Below, in pieces: positions 35,115-44,935 of a stretch of DNA of 64,000 nt (position 1 is the first letter of the stretch; each line of letters begins with the position of its first letter). The notes beneath the pieces were generated by a model that had not been told where the DNA came from, searched no databases, and was given only the letters and a program-made list of their open reading frames with translations. The stretch covers positions 62,001-126,000 of the forward strand of contig CAJVGD010000015.1 of NCBI GenBank assembly GCA_910890315.1. Reading direction: 5' to 3'. The position numbers and the translations under genes are program-made. This DNA comes from Serendipita indica DSM 11827. Taxonomy: Eukaryota; Basidiomycota; Agaricomycetes; Sebacinales; Serendipitaceae.

Positions 35115-36174
35115 TACCGGCTTCTCGATAATAACTTATTCGATAATCGTCCCATCATCATCCTCGAGGTTTACGCTCTGCATCGTTTGATTATGTGCAT
35201 ATACAATCAATGCACATGTGTCCGCAGCGTGTTCGGATACAATCCCAAGTGGCGTGATCAGTGTAACGAGTCGAGGTAGACCCGGAGAAGGTCGTGTGGT
35301 GGCGCGAGATACGGTCGAGCTGGGGATATGCGGCCCAGTTTGACAAGTCTAAAACACTCCGAGGATTGATGGAAAGCTGCCAATGACAGGATAGATTAGG
35401 CCTGCCGATTTGTGACGTGTGAATAGCGGATGAGGTCCAAAGCACCAGCTCTGGCAGTTGGATGATGAGCGGTAAACTTGGACCTGATTTCATTGAACTC
35501 TGCGCTGGCTAGTGGGAGAGCATTCCGTCGTAGACTGCTGCTTATCCAACTATGGGTGGATGTCCCTGTGGAATTGCCGTCCTTGTTCTCACCGCGTCCG
35601 CGCCCTGACCGTGGGTTCTTGTCTTCTCTTAAGAGGCTAGCCGGACCAGAATCGGCTCTTCTAGCAATCCTCAAACGCTCTGTCACCTTCTTCCTTGTGC
35701 TTTCTATCCGTCCTCCGATTATCACTCGCCCTCGTCCATTTGTCTCACGAAGGGACCGCACAAGTTCTCCCGGCCTCCAGCATTTCTCCGTCCGATTTAT
35801 TGCCAAAGTTTCAAAAAGAGAGCGCTCTTCGCTGTCTGCAGGCTAATCGAGTCGCTCCATCCACACACAAAAGGGTGAGAGCATTACACTCGCCTCGGAC
35901 ACACGCTGTCCGGAGTGCACATAAGCCGCTGTCTGTAGACAAAAAAAGAAGCAACAGGACGTAAGCGTCAACTCAAAACCCACGCACCACCCAAGCCTGG
36001 GCCGTGGAATATAAACCCCTGGGGCCTCTCGTGCACCTGATCTTCTTCCTCTGCTGGTTCCTCCACCCCCCGGCGGTTACTGACTGCGACAACTGGGATA
36101 ATATCTTGGACCCCATCCATCCCCGTCGCTAGCCCTCTGCTACATCTGCGCCGGAGACGCAGGTAGATACGAAA
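35115..36174. other. Intergenic region
   Basis: No gene recognised. Overlapping open frames on both strands at 35396-35846 are Arg/Ser rich without recognisable domains. The right 200 bp are the promoter and 5' UTR of the next gene. Confidence 0.45.
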
Positions 36175-38752
36175 ATGCAGAATGAGAAAGGACAGCAGAA
36201 GAAGCGGTCTGCTGTACAGCCGGACGAGATTATAGCGCATCTTCGCGTTCTCGCCGTCTTTCACAAACTCAAGCTCGACGTCCAGGCCCGCTCGCCGCAC
36301 AACCCTACAGGCCTGTGGAATGCTTTTCTAGGCTACGCAGTCGAAAAGTTTGCCTCTTGGATTTCCAATGTTGTCGATAAAGACGGCTGTGGGGATTCCG
36401 AGCTCCGGGAGGATGAGTTCCCTACGCTGGATGTTGCCATGGTACGTCGAAGCCTAACAGCCTACAACTCTTTTCATCTCATCATTATTTTATTAGATTT
36501 GGCATGCGTATATCCTGGTATGTCCCGACTGGCTTCTCACGGCTCTTCTGATTGCTTCCGTCGGTACTAATCCATCGCAACCAGAACCCACTCGAGTACC
36601 ACAACGACTGTCAAAAGAGCCAGAAAGGTCTCTTGCGCATCAAGTACGTGCTACTTCCGCGCTCCCTACGCGGCCTCACCGTTGACGGTTGAATTGCTCG
36701 CACTAGATCGTTCCCCGTAACACGTCTAGCCGAAGTAATCGACACCCTTGGTCTTGAACCACGCTTTCCAGTTCCTGAATTTGGCACTAGTCGCGTACGC
36801 ATCGGACCTCAGTTCTCACTCGACTTGGTCGCGGCCGTGAAACGTCAAGCATCATTCATTGCCCAGGTTGCTGCGGTAGGATGGACTCAACGACCCAAGG
36901 ATATCACCACGATCGTGAGCAATGCGATCAATCGCTATCACTGTTTCCTGAAGAAGCTGTGGGAAAACCCCATGGGACTTGCGGTTCCGACTCTGGTGCG
37001 CGCTTGCTCTCCTCAACGGTCTCCCTTGAATCTAATACCTTGTTTAGGAAATTGTGAGCGCGGAGCGACGCCGAGGCCGATAAGACGTACTCACTTCAGG
37101 GTAGGATCTGGCGTGGCACACCCACCAACTCAACATCGAAGTCTACAGGTACGAATACTCGATCGCTATCTTTTCACCTGGCGCTAACGGTTTTCAGACA
37201 GGATTCCATGATGCTGTTTGGAAGGATCCTCCAGCATGATGACGATATCCCCAGCCCAGAGTTGAATAGGGCGTTTAACAGAAACTCTTACGATTGGAAG
37301 GTACGCTATAAGGTCTACACGAGCCTTGTTTTAATGGACGTCCCAGCAGAATCTCTTCCACATGGACTACTCTACCGGTTCAATATGCACCGGATTCCGT
37401 CCCGTCCAGCTCAGCGCTCCAAATTCACCAAAGAGATCGAGTTGGGATTCTCAAAAGGTGCGTCACTCTATACCGTTGATGCCGAAACTGACAGCATGGG
37501 ACAGGGCAGCCCCGAGGTACTACCCACATTTTCTCCTCAACATGTGATAACAATTGCCCTAGATATCGTTACAGGATCTGTACATTGCAATGTCTGAAAA
37601 GGTGTGTGGCGTCACCGTCGGAAGAAGGCTGTTCTGAGGACAAACCTCCGCAGCGATTATCCGGTAATACGGATAGTTACAGCGCAACGTCGAGTCGCTC
37701 GTCGCTAGCACCATCTTCCAGTAGCGGACGAGGCTCGACGTCTCCATCACCCTCCCCCTCCTTGCTTTCTCCAAGCGGGAGCAGTGAGACGGACTCGCTA
37801 CCCTCACAAGGTAACGGCGTCCTCTTCCAAACCTCGCATAATGACAGCACGGCGACAATTTCCGCCCGGCCATCGAACAATGTGACACTGACCAAGGGAG
37901 CATTGACCGAGTCGCCCATGTCATCCACCAGCGACCTTGACTCCATCTTTGCGTACAGCCCACCCCGAGGTTGGAATGAGGCGCGTGGTGCATTTGATCG
38001 TCCTCCCTCTTGTCTACGCCCCTCGTCTTCTCAAGGAAACTCGCTACAGAGGCCGTCTAGTGCCAGCAGTGCGTCGCCCACCCGCCCACCTTTGAGGAGA
38101 CATCACACGTCAAACAGTGCTGGGGCTTTATACGTACCAGAGATACCTAGCCCTCTGAGTCGCCCACCAGAAGTCAACCAAGACTATTTCCAAGACGTTC
38201 CGCAGCCTTATCAAACCGCTGGTACACCGTTGACGCTTGCGAGGCAGCTTGCTTCTGAGAGGAAATTGGCTAATGATTCTGCACCGAAGCCAGCTCTCTC
38301 CTCACCTCCTACCCCACCATCATCCTTTAGATACCGACCGTCTTCTAGTGGTGGAAAGACAAGCGGGAACACCGCTACGCATTCGCCTCCATTGGCATCC
38401 ACATCTACTCGACCTTCGACGAGCAGCGGACACCCTACGGAAGGCACGTCCTCCAAGTCGATTGGTGGATCGCTTTCACGGCTGCGTTCTTTCTCTTCGC
38501 GGCCCACAACTCCAGACCCAAAGTCTGGGGCTGCAACGACCAAGTCGAATGGGCGGCCAATGACGGCTCCCCAACCTTCGACAAAGCAGAACATGGGCAG
38601 TGGTGATGACGCCTCTCGCTCACATGGACTCTTTAGGAAAAAGGTGCGCTCCCTCAATAAGTGATGACTTGGTGCTGATTTTGACTTGCTAGTCCAAATC
38701 TGACAAGGAAAAGTCTCCTTCCTCCAAGAAATCCTGGTACAAACTTTGGTAA
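36175..38752 (+). CDS. DUF1399 / GRDP-like protein with Ser-rich tail
   Basis: Glycine-rich-domain-protein-like family (DUF1399), function poorly known. Twelve exons: 36175-36441, 36497-36517, 36585-36643, 36707-36995, 37048-37053, 37105-37148, 37198-37300, 37347-37457, 37505-37516, 37575-37601, 37654-38643, 38693-38752; 662 residues. The DUF1399 hallmarks are IWHAYILNPLEYHNDC (about residue 90), FSLDLVAAVKRQASFIAQV, VPTLEIDLAWHTHQLN and LFGRILQHDDDI. The last 350 residues are almost entirely Ser/Pro/Thr with a basic end (KKSWYKLW). Exons of 6, 12, 21 and 27 nt are required to join the conserved pieces in phase; the 6-nt exon encodes Glu-Ile between VPTL and DLAWHTHQL. Confidence 0.8.
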
Positions 38753-39086
38753 ATGGCCGAAATTTGTGCAACACTCTCTTTCATGCACCCAGATTTACCC
38801 CCCATCCAACCTTGCACATTCCTTTGGCTATCCACGCGTCGCATATTCCTTGATGATCCATTTCCACACTCGTTGCCCTTTCTGATATCTTTGAGCCGAC
38901 CAAGGACTCTGTCAAGACGGGGCGAGGTAGTCTCGTCCCTCACGTGTATATTACCACCAACCCGCTCCAACTCCCTACATAGATTTGCTGTCTAGTTATC
39001 TAACGTTATACTCGACTAATGCCCACGGGCTCTTCCATGCAATATATCCTTTTGTCTCTTGATCCCGTCCGCCACCGTCAGTGAAA

Positions 39087-39971
39087 ATGGCCAACGCGTC
39101 AGAGGTCCCAACATCGAGTTTGACGTCGACTACATTGATCACATATCCGGCTAGGGATGACCAAACCCCCGAAAACTCATCGGCAGCGGCGAGCTCGAGC
39201 CAAGCAAGCAAGGCGGCGCCTAGAGCACAAGTCAAGGAGAGACTATACATTGGAAATCTTCATCCTACAGTCGATGAGTATGTGTCTTTCCGTCCAGATA
39301 TCTTGTAACAGCTCTAGAACGATACGCTGATGATCCTTGTTTATTCTCCGATACTCCTATCAGGTATACACTCATACAGCTGTTCTCTCGCTTTGGAAAG
39401 ATTGCCAAGCTGGACTTTTTGTTCCACAAGGCTGGTCCGATGAAAGGCAAACCGCGTGGATATGCATTCGTCGAATATGCAGATGCGGAAGTACGTTACA
39501 CCCAACGAGCACTACAAGATATGCTAAACGACATCTCTCGGGTTGTAGAGTGCAGCTAAGGCTCTCCATGCCTGCAATCAAAAGTTGCTGCGAGGACGAA
39601 AGATTTCGGTAACATTTGCAACTCAGGTGCGCTGACTGAGAGTAGTTTACCCTGCTAAATTCTTATGTTGTCCTTTTAGGCACCTGATTTCTCAACATCC
39701 GGCCGACCCAGAATAGGAGAGGTTAAGACAACATCTCTTTCTCTTCTCAAGACGCCAAGTAAGCCAATGGGGTAAGCTACTATCCCTATATAAATATTAT
39801 CGCTGTCTGACTTCGCTTGCTCGTAGAACCGAGAGCAAAATTGCCGCGTTGGAAGCGAAACTCAAGCAAATGGAGCAAGAAAAGCAGACAGGATTTGGAG
39901 ATGCCGAACCAACGGGACAATCCAGCTTGCCGTCTAGACCGGCACATCTACCTCCAAAGCCGCGTGGCTGA
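39087..39971 (+). CDS. RBM18-like single-RRM RNA-binding protein
   Basis: Five exons, 39087-39277, 39364-39490, 39549-39626, 39680-39771 and 39827-39971, give 210 residues. One RRM from about residue 52: RNP2 is LYIGNLHP and RNP1 is KPRGYAFVEY, with the loop KLDFLFHKAGPMKGK that is characteristic of RBM18. After the RRM, a short linker leads to a coiled segment (SKIAALEAKLKQMEQEKQ), also as in RBM18. Cellular role unknown; the family is nuclear and conserved. It is convergent with the RNA ligase gene, 67 bp between stops. Confidence 0.85.
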
Positions 39972-40038
39972 GTACCCGATATAACAGCAGAGGAAGCAAG
40001 GCATACAATATATATGTCTAGCTATCGCTGGGCTGACC

Positions 40039-41243
40039 TCAAGATTGGTTTGTCACTCCAGCATCAACCTCATGTTCAATCCTCTTCATGAACCACGCTT
40101 TTGCTCGTCCGCTCACCATCTTCTTCACCATGCCATTCGTCACGCCATAATCATATGGACTTCTTCCTGACTCGTCCTTCTCCCCGAGTCGCCATTCTTC
40201 CTCCTTCCGCACATCCTTTATCACCCAGGATATGAAGACGCCGACGTTTTCGAATTTATCGGGATCTTTACCCATTTCGAACAAATATTCAATTCCTTGT
40301 TCGAATCTTCTTTCACCTACTCTTCATCAGTACACTCATTGCCGCTGTCCTGGCTGACTCACCAAGTGCAAAGTCCACAAAGGCCCTGGCGCGTCCAGTT
40401 GGCCCGATAGTATCTCCTTCTATCGATACGACACTCTTGCTCGACTGTGTCGCGAGGAACTGCTCGCCCTTGGTTTTGAAGTTGAGGAGCGTCGGCCCGG
40501 TTGTCGGTTCGACTACTGTCCATACAATTCCTTCTCCAGTCGTCACTTGGCGTGCAAGCCACTTGGCTGGCACTTCCATTGACTTGAGCAACTCGATCCC
40601 AATTGGACAATTTTCCACTACTTCGGCAGTGTACTGCATCATTCGTTCGTACGCCCTTTCGCCATTCGCTTCTTCAAGAAAGTCGACTTGCACTTCAAAT
40701 GTCTGAAAGTTGACGACATTGTACACCCGCTCTTGAGGCGCGTGTACTGTGGCGAATTTGCGCATATCGACCCATTGGTCGTCGATTCGGATGTTAAATA
40801 TGGCAAAGAACCGCGGGAGAAGCGAGACTGCGACGCCTTTTTGGATTCCTGTTCCAGCCCACTCGCCACAAATAAAAATCTCGCGGAACGTTGAGGTGCC
40901 ACATATACGGAGGATCTCGTCGACGAGAATACTCCAAGAGATTCTGGAAAGCGTTGCTACGGCATCGCAGTGGTCGGTTTCACGAGTAATAATTCGGTTC
41001 CGCGATTGGAATTGGGGAGAGAGCACGGTGGAGGGCTCAATGACGACCGTAATATTTGATCCATGAAGTTTCACGGTCCCGAAGAGTGTTACACGACGGT
41101 ACAATGATGCAATGCCATCATCCCTTCCCGTCGAAGGTACGCCATCTTGATCTTCCAGGCCTACTTTTGGGCTTGTAAGACGACGCAAAGCCTTTATAAA
41201 CTGCGTGAAGGTTGTTGGTAGGGGGGTAAGAGATGAAAGACAT
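40039..41243 (-). CDS. RNA ligase of the Rnl2-like family
   Basis: Nucleotidyltransferase-fold RNA ligase. Three exons, 41243-41182, 41123-40363 and 40316-40039, give 366 residues. Motif I is LFGTVKLHGSNITVV, where Lys is the adenylation site and Gly-Ser-Asn follows. Motif III-like FICGEWAGTGIQKGVAVS and motif IV-like EGIVWTVVEP (Glu-Gly-Ile/Val) are present; motif V is likely LNFKTKGEQFL (Lys-x-Lys). The C-terminal domain includes GVFISWVIKDVRKEEEW. These are the expected order and spacing for PF09414. The first exon (MSFISYPPTNNLHAVYKGFAS) joined by a 58-nt intron is the least certain part. Possible jobs are RNA end repair or tRNA/UPR-linked ligation; neither can be shown here. Confidence 0.8.
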
Positions 41244-42304
41244 GCTAGATGTCTTCCTACCAATGCATAAATGCCAGCCTTTTAACTGGTTGACCGAGGG
41301 ATTGACTTGCACAGGCCTGGCGTCAAACCTGAGGTAAGTGCCTATGACTCTTCTTTCTCACCCTTGAATTTTGATTAAAAAATTAACAGGTCGGGCCCGA
41401 TATCGGAGTGTAGCGCCTGACCATCGCGATCCAGGCGCCCTGCACCCACGCCATGTCAATTCGAGCTATATTGCAGCCTAACGGGGACACCTGTATATCC
41501 GGGAGCTCAGTTCCGAGTTTGGTCGATGACACGGCAACTTGACGTACGCACGCGTTTTTCCAATACAGTCTATCACCTGGAACAAGAAATGACCTTGAAC
41601 CATATGCGTGGTATTTTCAAGCCGCGGTATGAGCAAATCCAAATAAGCTCGGGCGCGGGATATCCCCACGAGCAAACGGCATCAGAAACGGCGGAGATCA
41701 TATAGTACTGCGGTTTTGGTCGAGCTCAAACTATTCTATATCGACGTGGAGCACGCTGGACGAACGAGCACATGGTATTTTGAGCCCAACGCCCAACGGC
41801 GGGAGTATGAATTCACTGTGGGCCTCAGCGGGCAGAACTCAGCAATTTATTCATCACAATTCGCTCCTTTTGGTGAGTAACTCTCTAGATGCCCAATCCT
41901 TCGGCTTGATCATCCTTGGGAGGCGACCGTCAAAGCGAACAGCGTGACCATGTGCTATTCCGCCATTTTCCTTTTTATCTTACCGTTGTATGCCTCAACC
42001 AAGATCCCTCGGCGCTAATTATTGCGAGGAGCTTCCCAGCCGCTCACCAACAGCCCACATACAAGGCGCAAGCCTTGATTATTTCTGCGCCCATTCGAAT
42101 CGATGGAGTCAATCTTCTTTATATACACGCAAACTGTCAGCACTTCTTGCAGCATGTGCTCTGACATGATGAACAGGTCTGACAGGAGTCCGTCGAGCGC
42201 TCAAGATGTCAATTCCTGGAGCTCGTTGTAGACGGACTATATATATGGTCAAGAGTTTATGCAGCATCTAGGCACGTCTTTTCCCCCGAGCCCTCCCGCT
42301 GCCA
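41244..42304. other. Intergenic region between RNA ligase and MFS transporter
   Basis: About 1 kb without supported genes. A minus frame at 41478-41675 and a plus frame at 41916-42164 are short and unrecognised. Likely promoters of both flanking genes. Confidence 0.5.
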
Positions 42305-44100
42305 ATGGCAGACGACAAGGCTTTCCTTTCAGACACTCAACGCAACAATAATGCGTCTAGAGGCGAGATGTTTCTAGGTGACTCTACGAATGACACAGAT
42401 ACGCGGGTCATCCCATCATTGGATGTCAATGATGGTGGCTTCGTCGCTTGGAAGACCGTTTGTGGAGCGTCAGTATAAGCCCAACCTGGAATGTTCAGCT
42501 GTTAATGCGGATCATAGATGGTGTCTCATGTTTGCAACATTTGGGTAGGTACCTCAGAATTCCAGAGCTCGAGCTGACCCTTAGGAGAATGACCAACTCG
42601 TTCGGCGTCTACCAAGATTTCTATTCTCGCGAATACCTTACAAACTACTCTCCATCAGAAATAGGATGGATTGGCTCGACTCAGCTCTTCCTTCTATTCT
42701 TCCTGTGCTGGCCCGCTGGAACTCTGTTTGACGTTGGTTACTTTCACCATATGATCATTACTGGTTCTATCATCTATATTTTCAGGTAATTCAACACGAC
42801 AATTGATGCTCCGCTAATCGTATATAGCCTTTACATGCTCTCCTTGGCGAAACCGCAGCAAATGTATCAAGTTTTCCTCACGCATGGGATCGGTATGGGA
42901 CTATCTCTGGGAGTTTTATATCTTCCCGGAGTTGCCGTTGTCTCGCATCACTTTCAACGAAGGCGTACTTTTGCGATGGGCATTGTCATGTCCGGAAGTT
43001 CTTGTGGCAGCCTACTTTTTCCATGGCTGACCAAGTGGGTGGTTGGCTAGAATTTTATATCCTACTAACAGCCACCAGTCACTTGATTCTCACGCATGGG
43101 TTTGGATTCGCGACTCGAATCGCCGCCAGCATTTGTTGCGGAATGCTCATCGTCGCCAATCTTTTGATGCGGACCACGTTGCCTCCAAAAATGTCTGTCT
43201 TTAGCATCAAAAATTCGCTGAATGACCTCGGATCGCTACTCAAAGAACGCAATTATACGTTGTTTCTCTTGGCGTCAGTACCAATTTTATTATAGAGCAT
43301 TGGCTTCTGAACTCGACGAAGGTTCTTCCTTGGTGGATTAGGACTTTACTTTCCGTGTATGGCGCAACTCTACAAAGTCACGTATTGGGCTAACATCCTC
43401 CAGTGCTATACCTTCAGTTATACGCCATCAAGAATGGAGTTGAAGCCAATCTTGCCTTCCATATGTTCACTATCTTGAATGGCTCAGGCTTTGTGAGTAG
43501 ATTTGTCTTCGACTACGGCTTATTCATAACCACCCCTCAGCTGGGTCGACTGCTTCCTCCGCTGATTGCGGACATTTATGGAGTGTTCAACGTCGCGAGT
43601 TTATTCTCTGTTTTACAAACAGGTTTGCTTCTGTCGATGATTGGACTGACATCTGCAAGTGGAATCGCGGCTTTCGCAGCCTTCTATGGTGCAGTCAATG
43701 GAACCTGTGAGAAAATCTTCATTAGCCCTACATTTCTCTCAACTTCCCTAGGGATTGCGGTGATTGGCTCTTGTATGGCGTCAATGGCACCCTCACTTCA
43801 TGAAGTCGGGTGAGTCTTATGTAAACTTGTTCGCTATCTCTCTAACCTGCCGTAAAGAACTAGAATGGGGGTCGGCTATCTCGCATGCTCTTTTGGCCTT
43901 CTCGCGTTTTCGCCTATCTCTGGTGCCATATTGGGACCAGACTACCACTGGACATGGACAATTCTGTTTCATGGGGTGAGAAACTGCCACGAGAATATAT
44001 TATATCTAACCTATCCAAGCTTTGTCTGATTTTGAGCACGGCAATTTTTGTCTACTTGCGCTTCTCTTTCAGAGTTTTGCGAGGAACTCAAAAAGTCTAG
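42305..44100 (+). CDS. MFS transporter, monocarboxylate-permease-like
   Basis: Eleven exons: 42305-42468, 42518-42544, 42585-42785, 42828-43034, 43079-43273, 43322-43356, 43404-43492, 43541-43706, 43752-43809, 43858-43975, 44020-44100; 446 residues. An acidic N-terminal tail (SLDVNDGGFVAWKTVCGA) is followed by FGRMTNSFGVYQDFYSREY, SEIGWIGSTQLFLLF, GVAVVSHHFQRRRTFAMGI and LYLQLYAIKNGVEANLAFHM, the pattern of fungal Mch/monocarboxylate-like carriers with 12 helices. The 27-nt second exon completes helix 1. Substrate unknown. The last helix (CLILSTAIFVYLRF) and a short tail end at TAG 44098. The stop is 37 bp before the J-protein start. Confidence 0.85.
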
Positions 44101-44137
44101 TTACGCAGATATACATTTTCTCCGAATAAATACTAGT

Positions 44138-44930
44138 ATGAGTGTGGTCAACCCTAATAGAACGTCACTTGGCCTCGACTATGATCTCGACTGTGTCCAT
44201 TCAGTTATGAAGGCAGCAATACCTCCTTCAAGAGCGTTTCACGCGCGTTTAATGCCGAGAACAAGTCGTGTTTTGACAAATTTACGAAATTTTGGCTCTC
44301 GGAAACCAGGCCCTGACTTCCCTACGGGCCCTATAGACCCACAAGCTTCACCATGGGAGATATTCAACCTTCCCGCAGCGTCTACTCCAGAAGAGATCAA
44401 GAGGAGATGCGAGTATGTATTATTTGCCCTTACAGCGACTAATCCGTGCACAGACATTGAGCTTGTGAAATTGCATCATCCTGATTCAAATCCGTCGGAA
44501 GACGCTGAGGAAAGATTTCACGCCATTACAGAAGCCTATAACTTTCTTCTGACGCAATCTGGCTCTCCTCGCAATGGCGGAATGCAAGCGATGTTCGATG
44601 CGCAAGCCGAGGAGGTACGGAAACGGCTTGCCACGTGGAAAGCAAACGAAGCACGACGAGCAACCTCTGTATTCGACAAAGAGCGTACCCAACGAGCCCT
44701 AGACGCGGAAAAAGGGGCATGGACCTGGTGGAACTCTGACGCTACGTTGTATTACCTATTGGGCGGCGCTGTGGGGTTTCAACCACTCCAAATTTGATAT
44801 CACTAACAACTTCTAGGCTCTCGCGGTCGCTGTGATGCACATCCAGAGTCGTTCAGCTCCCGTGCAGAAGGAGCGACTACGAAGATATATCGAACTACGT
44901 AAAGAGGAGTCACGCAAGGACAGTGAATAA
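44138..44930 (+). CDS. J-domain protein, probably mitochondrial
   Basis: Exons 44138-44408, 44454-44770 and 44817-44930 give 233 residues, or 210 if the second ATG at 44208 is used. From 44208 the N-terminus is basic and Ser/Arg rich (MKAAIPPSRAFHARL), like a mitochondrial presequence. The J-domain reads SPWEIFNLPAASTPEEIKRR, then YIELVKLHHPDSNP with the HPD motif, then FHAITEAYNFLL. A GC-AG intron (44409-44453) is needed to obtain the canonical RRYIELVKLHHPD; reading through would put 15 odd residues into helix II. A C-terminal hydrophobic segment (LYYLLGGAALAVAVMHI) suggests membrane anchoring. Co-chaperone of Hsp70 by family. Confidence 0.85.
44409..44453 (+). other. GC-AG intron in the J-protein gene
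   Basis: Exon ends ...AAGAGGAGAT, intron GCGAGTATGT...GCACAG of 45 nt, next exon ACATTGAGC. GT donors nearby fail on phase; the GC junction gives the canonical J-domain helix II. Confidence 0.75.
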
Positions 44931-44935
44931 CATCT

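Noticed and set aside
35396-35846. Overlapping frames on both strands as a possible gene
   Set aside because: Arg/Ser-rich with no domain, and no way to choose a strand.
37559-38774. Long antisense frames opposite the DUF1399 Ser-rich exon
   Set aside because: Shadow frames from biased Ser/Pro codons on the coding strand.
40313-41263. RNA ligase as a single exon beginning at 41263
   Set aside because: The codon there is TTG, not ATG; a spliced start at 41243 gives a sensible N-terminus and keeps phase.
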